DNA of 64,000 bases, taken from NCBI RefSeq assembly GCF_943181415.1, contig NZ_CALPBZ010000005.1:310001-374000 (forward strand). Reading direction: 5' to 3'. The DNA comes from Microbacterium sp. Marseille-Q6648. Lineage in GTDB: Bacteria; Actinomycetota; Actinomycetes; Actinomycetales; Microbacteriaceae. The notes beneath the pieces are model-generated. The model saw nothing but the letters and a program-made list of their open reading frames with translations. It had not been told where the DNA came from and did not search any database. A program made the position numbers and the translations under genes. The stretch's first letter is position 1. Every line of letters begins with the position of its first letter. Shown here in pieces: positions 26,886 through 35,642 of this stretch.

Positions 26886-28490
26886 TCAGTCGCGCCGCGC
26901 GCGCTGACGGCGGGCGCTGCCCGCCTCGAGGTCGCCCGCGTCGACGGCGTCGGAGTTGCCGTTGAAGAGCGCGTCGAGCCCCTCACCGGTGCTTCGGGCA
27001 GGACCGGGCGTCTTCTTCGCGACGCCCTTCTTGGGAGGGACGCCCGGAGCGCTCACGGCCACCTCGTCGAGGAGCGGGTCGTCGGCGGGCGCATCCGGCG
27101 ACGCCGGCGATGCGGACGGGGCGGCGCCGTAGGTGCGCCGGTACTCGTACGAGTACGACGTGCTGTCGACACCGCGCATGGGGACCTTATTGATGACGAT
27201 GCCGAGGGCGCGACCCCGGGACTTCTCGAGGGTGTCGATGGACTTGTCGAGAAGATCGTAGGTGGTCTTGCCGAGGCTCACGACGATCAGCGCGCCGTCG
27301 GCCTGATGGGTGAGCACCGCGCCGTCGGTCACCGGGATGAGCGGCGGAGCATCGATGATGACCATCGCGTGCCGCGCGAGGTCGGTGAGCAGGCTCCGCA
27401 TGCGCGCGGAGCCCAGCACCTCGCTGGGGTTGGGCGGCGTACTCCCCGCGGTGAGCACGAAGAGGTTCTCGGACGCGGGCGAGCGTTGCAGCACGTCGGC
27501 GATCTCGGCGCGTCCCGACAGCACGTCGCTCAGTCCGGCACCGCCGGGCACGCCCATGGTCTTGGCGACCGTCGAACGACGCAGATCGCCGTCGACGATC
27601 ACGACGGGCCGTCCGCTCGCCGCCAGCGTCAGCGCGAGGTTGCACGCGACCGTGGATTTGCCGTCGCTGGGAAGGGGGCTCGTCACCACGATCGTGCGGG
27701 GCGGGTTGTCGACATCCATGAACTGCAGATTGGTGCGCAGGGTCCGCAGCGACTCGGCCACGGCGAAGCCGCCGCGCTTGGACGACGAGGCGTCTCCGGT
27801 GAACAGGCGGTCGTCGCCGCCCATGTCGTCGGTGAGCGGGATGGTCCCCACCACCGAGAGCTGGGTGCGCGCCTCGACGTCCTCCGCGTTGCGGATGCGA
27901 CGATCCGACACGGTGCGGATGAGCGCGAACGCGATGCCGAAGCCCAGGCCCAGCACCCCACCCACGATCAGCGAGGTCTGCAGATCGGGGAAGACGGGTT
28001 CGGTCGGAACGGCCGCCTGCGAGGCCACGATGATCTGCAGCGGCGCGGGAACCCCGTCGATGCTCTCGTACTCGTCGACGGTCTCACCGAGCGCGACGAT
28101 CCACGCCTCGGCGAGGGCTGCGGCGTCTTCCGGGGTCTCGCCCTGTGCGGTCACCCGGAGAATGGCCGTGTTCGACGGGGCTTGGACCCTGATGCGGGAT
28201 GCCGCCACCGACGGGCTCAGGCCGACGGCCTCGGCGGCGGTGTCGGCCGTGCGCTGCCACGTGGCCATGTCGAGGTAGGTGTCGACCTTCGACCGGGCCT
28301 GACTGTCACCGAACGACGAGTCCGCACCCTCGGGAAGGTCGCGGATCTGGATGAGTCCGCTGGCGGAGGACTCGTACACCGGGGTCTGCAGCTGGACCCA
28401 GCCGAACGATGCTCCCAGCCCGACCAGGGTCATGAGCGCGATGGCGAGCCAATGCCTGCGCAAACCGCGGAAATAGTCGCGCAGCTCCAT
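26886..28490 (-). CDS. Polysaccharide chain-length regulator with tyrosine kinase domain (Wzc/CpsC-CpsD type)
   Basis: A 534-residue protein joining a Wzz-type membrane regulator to a bacterial tyrosine kinase. Residues 1-35 hold the first membrane segment (HWLAIALMTLVGLGASFGWV), an external loop follows, and a second segment lies near 172-192. The kinase has Walker A in SPLPSDGKST (271-280), A' in VIVDGDLRR (297-305) and Walker B in VIIDAPPLIPVTD. A tyrosine cluster, YSYEYRRTYG (446-455), is the likely autophosphorylation site. It is followed by an unusual 80-residue tail rich in Pro, Ala and Lys. It should control polymer length with the phosphatase at 11916-12572. Confidence 0.92.
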   Translation of the reverse strand: MELRDYFRGLRRHWLAIALMTLVGLGASFGWVQLQTPVYESSASGLIQIRDLPEGADSSFGDSQARSKVDTYLDMATWQRTADTAAEAVGLSPSVAASRIRVQAPSNTAILRVTAQGETPEDAAALAEAWIVALGETVDEYESIDGVPAPLQIIVASQAAVPTEPVFPDLQTSLIVGGVLGLGFGIAFALIRTVSDRRIRNAEDVEARTQLSVVGTIPLTDDMGGDDRLFTGDASSSKRGGFAVAESLRTLRTNLQFMDVDNPPRTIVVTSPLPSDGKSTVACNLALTLAASGRPVVIVDGDLRRSTVAKTMGVPGGAGLSDVLSGRAEIADVLQRSPASENLFVLTAGSTPPNPSEVLGSARMRSLLTDLARHAMVIIDAPPLIPVTDGAVLTHQADGALIVVSLGKTTYDLLDKSIDTLEKSRGRALGIVINKVPMRGVDSTSYSYEYRRTYGAAPSASPASPDAPADDPLLDEVAVSAPGVPPKKGVAKKTPGPARSTGEGLDALFNGNSDAVDAGDLEAGSARRQRARRD

Positions 28491-28557
28491 GGCCCTCCCC
28501 CGGGTGCCGACCCCGCGCGCGCCGCCGCGCCCGGAGTCTCAGTGGCACCATCGTATG

Positions 28558-29925
28558 TCAACCGACCGCGCGCGCCGCGTCGCGTCTTCGCACCCGCATC
28601 CGCGGTGGCTCCGGCAGGCTCTTGCGGTCGCTCGCGCGGGCCATCGCCCCGAGGCAGATGCCGGCGACGACGAAGGGCACCGAGACCTGCGACGCGGCCC
28701 AGAAAAGGTCGAACTGTCCCTGCACGAACCGGCTGACGGTGATGGCGAGGGCGAGCGTGCCGTAGGCGGGGTCCACCCGCCAGAGGACGTAGACGATCCC
28801 CGCCCACATCGCCAGGAACCCGGCGAGACCGACGATTCCGGCGCTCGCCGCGACCTCCAGCTCCGCCTGCGGCGGCTGATACGGCACCGCGGGGTTGTAG
28901 TACCAGAACCGCAGACCATGGCCGAAGATCGGCGCGTGCTTCCAGAAGGCGTACACCTCCCGCAGCCAGTCCAGGCGCTGGAAGAGGGAGTTGTGCTGAT
29001 TCTGCGACTCCACCTGATCGACCACGAGCGTGACGATGAGCCACGCCGCCGGGATGATCAGCAGCAGCGCCCACCGCGAGTGCGCGGTCGCCCCGCGCCG
29101 CATCACCACGATGATGATCGCGATGACGAGGCCGACGATCGCCTGCCGCGCCTGCGTCATGACGATGGCCACCAGCATCAGCCAGAAGAGGGGGCGGATC
29201 CACCGCTGCGGAAGCTCCGCCCACGAGGGGTTGATGTAGACGATGAGCACCGCCAGCGCCAAGGCGGTGCCGGCGAAGTTCTTGTGCATGGGCACCGGCC
29301 ACGCCGGGTAGACGGGCGCGAAGTTCCCCGTCGCGAACTGCGCGATGCCGGTGCCGACGGTGCCGACGGCGATCACGGCGGCGGCACCGAGGATGAGCAG
29401 CAGCGCCGTCCGTGCATATCCGGCCCGTCCGAGGGACCAGCCGACCACGAGCGCGCCCGAGATCAGCAGCCAGGCGTGGAACCACTCCACCGTGTTCTGG
29501 ATCTGCGGGTTCACGATCACGGTGAAGATCGTGGCGAACTGATACAGCATGTTCCACCACAGCAGATGGCGCATGGGGGCACTGTAGGGACGCTTCCCCA
29601 GCAGCAGCGCCGTGCCGAGCGCGGCTGCGAGCGCGGCATCCGACATCGACAGGTCGAGGCCGCCCAGGCCCACGCGCTGCACAACGAACAGCGCCGGCAT
29701 GGCCATGAGGCACATCGCCATCGGCGTGGAGTACGTCGCGATCGCTGCGATGACGATGGCCGACAGAGCGATCGCCGTGGTGACGTTGTCGCTCGCGCCG
29801 ACGTCGAGGAGCAGGTAGATGACCACGACCGCCCCGGCTGCCATGAGCACCCAGCGCCAGGCCCCGGCCCACCAGTCGGCCACGCGCGCGCGCCGGCGGA
29901 TCGCCTGCGCGCTGCTGGATCCCAT
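28558..29925 (-). CDS. O-antigen ligase/Wzy-type polymerase
   Basis: A 455-residue membrane protein with about twelve hydrophobic segments, such as WVLMAAGAVVVIYLLL and LLLIIPAAWLIVTLVVD. A large external loop contains LFQRLDWLREVYAFWKHAP followed by IFGHGLRFWYYNP, the GxG-type hallmark of the O-antigen ligase/polymerase family. It would join lipid-linked units outside the membrane. The C-terminus is basic. ATG at 29925. Gene order (polymerase, then kinase and glycosyltransferases) supports polymerase over ligase, but the two cannot be separated by sequence alone. Confidence 0.82.
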   Translation of the reverse strand: MGSSSAQAIRRRARVADWWAGAWRWVLMAAGAVVVIYLLLDVGASDNVTTAIALSAIVIAAIATYSTPMAMCLMAMPALFVVQRVGLGGLDLSMSDAALAAALGTALLLGKRPYSAPMRHLLWWNMLYQFATIFTVIVNPQIQNTVEWFHAWLLISGALVVGWSLGRAGYARTALLLILGAAAVIAVGTVGTGIAQFATGNFAPVYPAWPVPMHKNFAGTALALAVLIVYINPSWAELPQRWIRPLFWLMLVAIVMTQARQAIVGLVIAIIIVVMRRGATAHSRWALLLIIPAAWLIVTLVVDQVESQNQHNSLFQRLDWLREVYAFWKHAPIFGHGLRFWYYNPAVPYQPPQAELEVAASAGIVGLAGFLAMWAGIVYVLWRVDPAYGTLALAITVSRFVQGQFDLFWAASQVSVPFVVAGICLGAMARASDRKSLPEPPRMRVRRRDAARAVG

Positions 29926-29984
29926 ACCGTCCCCCCGGTGGAGTCGCTTCAGTATCGCAGGTGGCCGGGCACGCGGGACAGGTC

Positions 29985-30245
29985 TCAGGAACGTCGGACG
30001 AGCAGGCCGTCGGCGACCAGCGCGTCGACGAAAGCCGTGACCGTCCCGGCGATCTCATCGGACGCGCGTCCGGTGCGAGCAGCGACGTGCTCCACGACGC
30101 GGTCGCCGTCCGCACACGCCTCTTCCCAGATGACGGCCGAGACTCCCTCGAGCACGACGATCGGGCCGGACGGCAGGCGGGCGGCGTACACCGCGTCGTC
30201 GACGACCTCAGTCGCCAGATCGGATGCCGGCATGAAGCGCGTCAT
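29985..30245 (-). CDS. PqqD-family peptide-binding protein
   Basis: A small 86-residue protein with the winged-helix pattern of PqqD: YAARLPSGPIVVLEGVSAVI, then WEEACADGDRVVEHVAA, and a final VTAFVDALVADGLLV. PqqD domains bind the leader of a peptide and hand it to a modifying enzyme; free-standing versions also occur in exopolysaccharide loci without any peptide pathway. Here its ATG overlaps the stop of a nucleotidyltransferase-like gene, and the polymerase follows 59 bases later. No radical-SAM enzyme or precursor peptide is visible nearby. The partner it binds is unknown. Confidence 0.8.
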   Translation of the reverse strand: MTRFMPASDLATEVVDDAVYAARLPSGPIVVLEGVSAVIWEEACADGDRVVEHVAARTGRASDEIAGTVTAFVDALVADGLLVRRS

Positions 30246-31117
30246 GACGATCGCCTCCGCGTCAGGCGGCGCACCAGCTCGATCGCGCCGCGCGCGGGAC
30301 GCGCGAAGAACTCGCGGACGATCTCGCCCGGTGTGGGCCGACGGCCCAGTTCATGCTCGAGGTGCGGCACGTTCACCAGGGGCGCCCGCACGACGATGCG
30401 CGCGCGGGCGCCGAGACTGTCCGCGGCGCGAAGGCGTCCCCACCACTCCTCGAGCCGGCTGCCTCCCTCGGACACCACCCGCCAGAGGTGGTAGTCGCGG
30501 GCGGACCGGTACGTGCGCAGGCCGCCGGTCGCCGCGGCGAGGGCGACATGGGCGTCGAGCGCAGACACCTCGCGCTCGATGCTCGCGCGGGTTGCGGCAT
30601 CCGCTCGTCGCCACAGCCGGTCGACGTCCGCGCGGGAACCGGGTCTGCTCCGTGCCGCGTTCAGGACCAGGATCGCCGCCTGCGCGGGGACGCTCGGCAC
30701 GGGGCACGACACGCCGCCGAAGTCCATGGATCCGCGCGTACGCCAGAGCCGGTCGAACGCGTGGTCGGGGTCGAGCCCGACGCCGGGGAAGAACCGATGG
30801 ACGTCGAGGTAGCCCCACAGCTCGTGCGTGTACGTCTGGGCGTGCTCGAACGGCGACCCGTAGGCGAACGTCGTGTACACGCGCCAGCCCTCCGCACGCA
30901 GCGCCGCGTCGAACCCGCTCAGGTGGCGGGGACGCACCAGCACGTCGATGTCGGTGCCGGGCGTGGGGTGCGGTCGCAGCGAGAGATCCACCGCGTCGCC
31001 CTTGATGTGCAGCAGGTCCAGGCCGTCTCGGTCGGCGATCGTCTGCGCCGCGGCGCGCCCCAGGCGCAGGCGCACCGGCAGCGGGATCGCGACCTCGGCG
31101 GGGACGTCGTGGTTCAT
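30242..31117 (-). CDS. Nucleotidyltransferase-fold protein (NTP_transf_5 family)
   Basis: A 291-residue protein with a nucleotidyltransferase core. LLHIKGDAVDLSL (about 35-47) and PGTDIDVLVRP (Asp56 and Asp58) match the KG and DxD metal-binding motifs of the uncharacterised NTP_transf_5 family. Later pieces include LWGYLDVHRFFPGVG and CPVPSVPAQAAILVLNAARS, also typical. It is translationally coupled to the PqqD-like gene. In other bacteria the same pair occurs in exopolysaccharide clusters, often beside an HPr-kinase-like gene, which is missing here. What it nucleotidylates is unknown. It starts 6 bases past the cardiolipin synthase stop, so read-through from there is possible. Confidence 0.8.
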   Translation of the reverse strand: MNHDVPAEVAIPLPVRLRLGRAAAQTIADRDGLDLLHIKGDAVDLSLRPHPTPGTDIDVLVRPRHLSGFDAALRAEGWRVYTTFAYGSPFEHAQTYTHELWGYLDVHRFFPGVGLDPDHAFDRLWRTRGSMDFGGVSCPVPSVPAQAAILVLNAARSRPGSRADVDRLWRRADAATRASIEREVSALDAHVALAAATGGLRTYRSARDYHLWRVVSEGGSRLEEWWGRLRAADSLGARARIVVRAPLVNVPHLEHELGRRPTPGEIVREFFARPARGAIELVRRLTRRRSS

Positions 31118-31123
31118 GGGCGG

Positions 31124-32584
31124 CTACTGCAGGGCGGAGGTCAGGCGCGCCAGGTTGTCCAGCACGGTCGAGCGCAGCGGCTGCCTCATCCACTCTTCGA
31201 GGGTCAACTCGCGCGAGAGACCACGGTACATGTCCTCGACCCGGCGCATGTCCTGCACGAATTCCTCGCCGCGCACGAGCATCGAGATCTCGAGGTTCAG
31301 ACCGAACGAGCGCATGTCCATGTTGCTGGAGCCGATGATCGCGGTCTCGTCGTCGATGGTCATGCACTTCGAGTGGAGGATGTACGGCTTGCGGTACATC
31401 CAGATCTTCACGCCCGCGCGCAGCAGCGCCTCGTAGTAGCTGCGCTGCGCGTGGTAGACCATCGCCTGGTCCCCCTCTTCCGAGACGAAGAGCTCGACGT
31501 GGATGCCGCGCTGACAGGCCGTGGTGACAGCCAGCAGCAGCGCCTCATCCGGCACGAAGTAGGGGCTCACGATGATGATGCGCTCTTGGGCGGCGTAGAT
31601 CAGGCCGGCGAACAGCTTGAGATTGTTCTGGAACTCGAACCCGGGACCGGACGGCACGATCTGGCAGTCCAGATCGCCGGGGCCGGGCTTCACGTCGAAG
31701 AGGTTGATCTCGTCGGTGAGGATCTCCTCGGTCTCGCTGTACCAGTCCGAGAGGAACACGGCGTTGATCGATGCGACAACCGGACCCTGCACGCGCACCA
31801 TCAGGTCGACCCAGTGCAGTCCGCGCTTGATGTTCTTGCGAAGGTTGTACGTGGAGTCGGTGACATTCTGCGAACCGGTGAACGCGATGCGGCCGTCGAC
31901 GACGAGCAGTTTGCGGTGATTGCGCAGGTCGGGGCGCTGGTACTTGCCCTTGAGCGGCTGGACCGGGAGCATCAGGCGCCAGTGGGCGCCCATCCGGTCG
32001 AGGCGCCGTGTCGTGTCCTTATAGAACGGCTTGCCGCGGTTCGCCCAGTAGTCCAGGAGCACCCGCACCACGACGCCGCGCTCGGCGGCCTCCTCCATGG
32101 CACGGAAGAAGTTGTCAGTCGAGACATCGGACTGCAGGATGTAGAACTCGATGTGGACGTACGCCCTCGCCGACCGGATGGCATCGGCCATCGCGTCGAG
32201 GCTCTCCTGGTAGTCGGGGATGAGGGTGGCGGCGTTGTCGCCGGCGAGCGGGAGGGCGCCGAGGGTGCGGTTGAGCGTCACGAGCGAGCGGAACCAGACC
32301 GGCGCACCGGGCCGCAGCGTGCCGAAGTCGAGACCCCGGCTGGTCTCGCGGATGTAGTCGTTGATGCGGTCCTGCATCTGCCGGCGCTTGCGCGGCAGCC
32401 GCGGGTTCCCGATCAGCAGGAACAGGAACACCCCGATGATCGGGATGAAGTAGATCGCCAGCAGCCACGCCATGGCGGCCGTCGGGCGACGGTTGCGGGG
32501 GACGACGATCACGGCGGTGACGCGCACGATGACGTCGAACACGATGACCGCGATCAGCGCCCAGCTGGTGATCGTCAACTCCAC
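31124..32584 (-). CDS. cls: Cardiolipin synthase
   Basis: A 486-residue phospholipase-D-type cardiolipin synthase. The GTG at 32584 is chosen because GGGGAGG lies just upstream and the first of two membrane segments follows (LIAVIVFDVIVRVTAVIVV, then AWLLAIYFIPIIGVFLFLLI). The two HKD catalytic motifs are intact: HRKLLVVDG (His223, Lys225, Asp230) and HSKCMTIDD (His404, Lys406, Asp411). It joins two phosphatidylglycerols, or a related pair, to make cardiolipin in the membrane. A longer open frame upstream has no family resemblance. Its stop is 6 bases from the nucleotidyltransferase start. Confidence 0.94.
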   Translation of the reverse strand: MELTITSWALIAVIVFDVIVRVTAVIVVPRNRRPTAAMAWLLAIYFIPIIGVFLFLLIGNPRLPRKRRQMQDRINDYIRETSRGLDFGTLRPGAPVWFRSLVTLNRTLGALPLAGDNAATLIPDYQESLDAMADAIRSARAYVHIEFYILQSDVSTDNFFRAMEEAAERGVVVRVLLDYWANRGKPFYKDTTRRLDRMGAHWRLMLPVQPLKGKYQRPDLRNHRKLLVVDGRIAFTGSQNVTDSTYNLRKNIKRGLHWVDLMVRVQGPVVASINAVFLSDWYSETEEILTDEINLFDVKPGPGDLDCQIVPSGPGFEFQNNLKLFAGLIYAAQERIIIVSPYFVPDEALLLAVTTACQRGIHVELFVSEEGDQAMVYHAQRSYYEALLRAGVKIWMYRKPYILHSKCMTIDDETAIIGSSNMDMRSFGLNLEISMLVRGEEFVQDMRRVEDMYRGLSRELTLEEWMRQPLRSTVLDNLARLTSALQ

Positions 32585-32637
32585 CGCGCCTCCCCTCGAC
32601 GCCGGACCGGCTGAGCCCAGCGTAGTGTGCGCGGGGG

Positions 32638-32853
32638 TCAGTTCTCGGAGGTGACCGGGGACGATTCGGATGCCGCTGTCGCCGGTGCGGGCGGAAGACC
32701 GCGCTTGGCGCGCTCCTGCGCCTCGATGCGGGCGTAGGCGCGGCGCTCGTTGCGGTCGGCCCGCACGGTGCTGCGCAGCACGTAGAAGAACAGCGCGCTC
32801 ACGACCACGGTCGGCAGAAGCGACCACAGCACCGCGAGCCAGTATTCATCCAC
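32638..32853 (-). CDS. Small single-pass membrane protein
   Basis: A 71-residue protein from the GTG at 32853, with TGGGGG upstream. It has one membrane segment, WSLLPTVVVSALFFYVL, followed by a basic and charged stretch (RADRNERRAYARIEAQERAK) that should stay in the cytoplasm, and a short Pro/Ala/Ser tail. I know the pattern from many actinobacteria but no function for it. It lies 53 bases upstream of cls in the same direction. Confidence 0.65.
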   Translation of the reverse strand: MDEYWLAVLWSLLPTVVVSALFFYVLRSTVRADRNERRAYARIEAQERAKRGLPPAPATAASESSPVTSEN

Positions 32854-32982
32854 CCCCCAAGTGTACGTGCCGTGCGCTGTCCGGGTCTCAGGCTGCCCTC
32901 CCCAAGGGCCGCCGCGCGACCGATCGTCCCCAGCCGGCCCGTACCCTCGATCCGCCGTGCGTGCGCCGACCACAGTCGACGC

Positions 32983-34098
32983 ATGACCACCATCGTCAAG
33001 GCCGCGAACGCGGCGGAATTCCTGTCACTCGTCCCGCGCCTGCTGGGCTACCACCCCACCGACAGCCTGGTGCTCGTCCCCTTCGACGGCGCGCGCACGT
33101 GCGGCGCCATGCGCTTCGACCTCCCGCGAGACGGCGACGAGATCGAACGCCTCGCGGCGACCTTCCTCGGCCTCGCGTGCAAGATCCCCGACGCGGACGG
33201 CATCGCGGTGGTCGCGTTCACCTCGGCGACGTTCGCGGACGGCATCCCGCACGCCGGGCTGGTGCGGGCGATCGAGACCCGGGCCGACGCGTGCGGGCTG
33301 CGCGTGGTCGACGCGCTCTGCGTCGCCGCCGATGCGTGGGGCTCGTATCTCACCGAGCATGGCGGGGCGCGGCCGCTCGCACAGCTGGGGGATGCCGCGG
33401 CCTGGGGCGACTTCCCCGAGCCCGCCGACGACCAGTCCGCCGGCGCGGAACTGCCCGTGATCGACGACGACACCGTCGGACGCGTCGCGGACGCGCTGCG
33501 TTCGCTCGGCGACGCGGTCACCCTCCTGTGCGAAACGGGCGCGCGCACGGATCGCCGCATCGACCCGCAGGCGCTCGCGACCGCGTGCGTGCTCGAGGAT
33601 CTGCCCCGGCTCTTCGAACGGGCGCTCGGCTGGGACCCCCAGGCGCTCGCACCCTATGACGCCGCGGCGATGATCTGGTGTCTCGAGCGCCCGTCGCTGC
33701 GCGACATCGCCATGGTGGGGTGGTGCGGTGGTGTCGTCGCCGGCGACGAGGCGCTCGAGGCGCAGCTCAGATGGGAGCAGGGAGCGGAGTACCCCGCGCA
33801 CCTGGCCATGGTCATGTGGGGCGAAGGCGATCGGCCCGAACCGGAGCGCCTCCAATCGGCGCTCGCGCTTACCCGCACCCTCGCGGCGCTCTGCCCCGAG
33901 CCGCGACGAGCGGGCGCGCTGGCGATGTGCGGGTGGCTGTCGTGGGCGCTCGGCAAGTCCACGCACGCCGCGCTCTACGCCGGATGGGCGTGCGAGATCG
34001 AGCCCGAGCACGGTCTCGCCGAGATCGTCGCCTCGTTCGTCGGCGCCGGTCACCTGCCCGAGTGGGCGTTCACCCCGGCGCGGGCGAGCGCTACTTGA
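32983..34098 (+). CDS. DUF4192 family protein
   Basis: A 371-residue cytoplasmic protein of the actinobacterial DUF4192 family. The start MTTIVKAANAAEFLSLVPRL, then LGYHPTDSLVLVPFDGART, is the family hallmark. The C-terminal half contains the conserved ALAMCGWLSWALGKSTHAAL region. Function is unknown; no enzyme motif is visible. ATG at 32983. Its last 8 bases overlap the 3' end of lysS, which runs the other way. Confidence 0.87.
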   Translation: MTTIVKAANAAEFLSLVPRLLGYHPTDSLVLVPFDGARTCGAMRFDLPRDGDEIERLAATFLGLACKIPDADGIAVVAFTSATFADGIPHAGLVRAIETRADACGLRVVDALCVAADAWGSYLTEHGGARPLAQLGDAAAWGDFPEPADDQSAGAELPVIDDDTVGRVADALRSLGDAVTLLCETGARTDRRIDPQALATACVLEDLPRLFERALGWDPQALAPYDAAAMIWCLERPSLRDIAMVGWCGGVVAGDEALEAQLRWEQGAEYPAHLAMVMWGEGDRPEPERLQSALALTRTLAALCPEPRRAGALAMCGWLSWALGKSTHAALYAGWACEIEPEHGLAEIVASFVGAGHLPEWAFTPARASAT

Positions 34099-35611
34099 CG
34101 AGCGGGAAGAGGATCGTCTCGCGGATGCCGAGACCGGTGATCGCCATCAGCAGGCGGTCGATGCCCATGCCCATGCCGCCCGTCGGGGGCATGCCGTGCT
34201 CGAGCGCGCGCAGGAACTCCTCGTCGATGCGCATGGCCTCGACGTCCCCGCGGGCGGCGAGCTTCGCCTGCTCGACGAAGCGCTCGCGCTGGATGACGGG
34301 GTCGACGAGCTCGGAGTACCCGGTGGCCAGCTCGAAGCCGCGGACGTAGAGGTCCCACTTCTCGACCACGCCGGGGATCGACCGGTGCTCGCGGACCAGG
34401 GGGCTGGTGTCGAGCGGGAAGTCCATGACGAAGGTCGGGCGCACGAGATCGCGCTTGACGAAGTGCTCCCACAGCTCCTCGACGAGCTTGCCGTGGATGG
34501 GGTGCGGGGGAAGGTCGACGCCGGCCGACTCGGCGAGCGCGACGAGCTCGTCGAAGGGCGTCTCGGGGGTGATCGTCCGACCGGCGGCCTCCGAGAGCGA
34601 GGGGTACATCGACAGGCGGTCCCACTGCCCGCCCAGGTCGTACTCCGTGCCGTCGGCCCACGTGACGGTGGTGGTGCCGGCGACGGCGGTCGCGGCATCC
34701 TGGATCAGCTGCTGGGTGAGGTCGGCGATGCCGTTGTAGTCGCTGTAGGCCTCATACGCCTCGAGCATCGCGAACTCGGGGCTGTGGGTGGAGTCGGCGC
34801 CTTCGTTGCGGAAGTTGCGGTTGATCTCGAAGACGCGGTCGATGCCGCCGACGACGGCGCGCTTGAGGAAGAGCTCGGGCGCGATCCGGAGGTACAGGTC
34901 GGCATCGAAGGCGTTCGAGCGTGTGACGAACGGCCGTGCGGAGGCCCCACCGTGCTGCACCTGCAGCATCGGCGTCTCGACCTCGACGAACCCGCGCTCT
35001 GCGAAGGTGCGGCGGAGGCTGGCGTTGACGGCGGAGCGGGCGAGCACCGTCTCGCGAGCCCGGTCGCGCACGATGAGGTCGAGGAAGCGGCTGCGCACCC
35101 GGCTCTCCTCGCTGAGTTCGGCGTACATGTTCGGCAGCGGCAGGATCGCCTTGGCGGCGATCCGCCACTCGGCCACCATGATCGACAGCTCGCCCCGGCG
35201 ACTCGAGATGACCTCGCCCGACACGAACACGTGGTCGCCCAGGTCGACGAGCTCCTTCCACGCCTGCAGCGAGTCCTCGCCGACCGCGGCGAGCGAGACC
35301 ATGGCCTGGATGCGACTGCCGTCGCCGGCCTGGAGCGTGGCGAAGCACAGCTTGCCGGTGTTGCGGCTGAAGACGATGCGGCCGGCGACGCCCGCGGTCA
35401 CGCCGGTCTCGGCTCCCGCTTCGAGGTCGCCGAAACGCCGTCGCAGCGCGGGGATGGTGTCGGTGACCGGCACCGCCACCGGGTAGGCACCGCCCGCGGC
35501 GTCGGCCCGCTCGTCGATCAGCCGCTCGCGCTTGGCCAGACGGACCGCCTTCTGCTCGAAGACCTCTTCCTCGGTGGGTTCGGTATCGGCGGGCGCGGCG
35601 GGATCGGTCAT
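34091..35611 (-). CDS. lysS: Lysyl-tRNA synthetase, class II
   Basis: Class II lysyl-tRNA synthetase, 506 residues, normal length. The N-terminal OB-fold tRNA-binding domain includes GRIVFSRNTGKLCFATL. Class II motif 2 is in VFEINRNFRNEGADSTHSPE, and motif 3 ends in GGMGMGIDRLLMAITG. The lysine-pocket stretch HSPEFAMLEAYEAYSDYNG is intact. ATG at 35611 with GAGGAGC upstream. It is the last gene of a long minus-strand run of core genes, 31 bases after a glycosyltransferase that is out of place there. Confidence 0.96.
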   Translation of the reverse strand: MTDPAAPADTEPTEEEVFEQKAVRLAKRERLIDERADAAGGAYPVAVPVTDTIPALRRRFGDLEAGAETGVTAGVAGRIVFSRNTGKLCFATLQAGDGSRIQAMVSLAAVGEDSLQAWKELVDLGDHVFVSGEVISSRRGELSIMVAEWRIAAKAILPLPNMYAELSEESRVRSRFLDLIVRDRARETVLARSAVNASLRRTFAERGFVEVETPMLQVQHGGASARPFVTRSNAFDADLYLRIAPELFLKRAVVGGIDRVFEINRNFRNEGADSTHSPEFAMLEAYEAYSDYNGIADLTQQLIQDAATAVAGTTTVTWADGTEYDLGGQWDRLSMYPSLSEAAGRTITPETPFDELVALAESAGVDLPPHPIHGKLVEELWEHFVKRDLVRPTFVMDFPLDTSPLVREHRSIPGVVEKWDLYVRGFELATGYSELVDPVIQRERFVEQAKLAARGDVEAMRIDEEFLRALEHGMPPTGGMGMGIDRLLMAITGLGIRETILFPLVK

Positions 35612-35642
35612 GGGGTGAGCTCCTCGAAAAGTCCGGGCAAGT

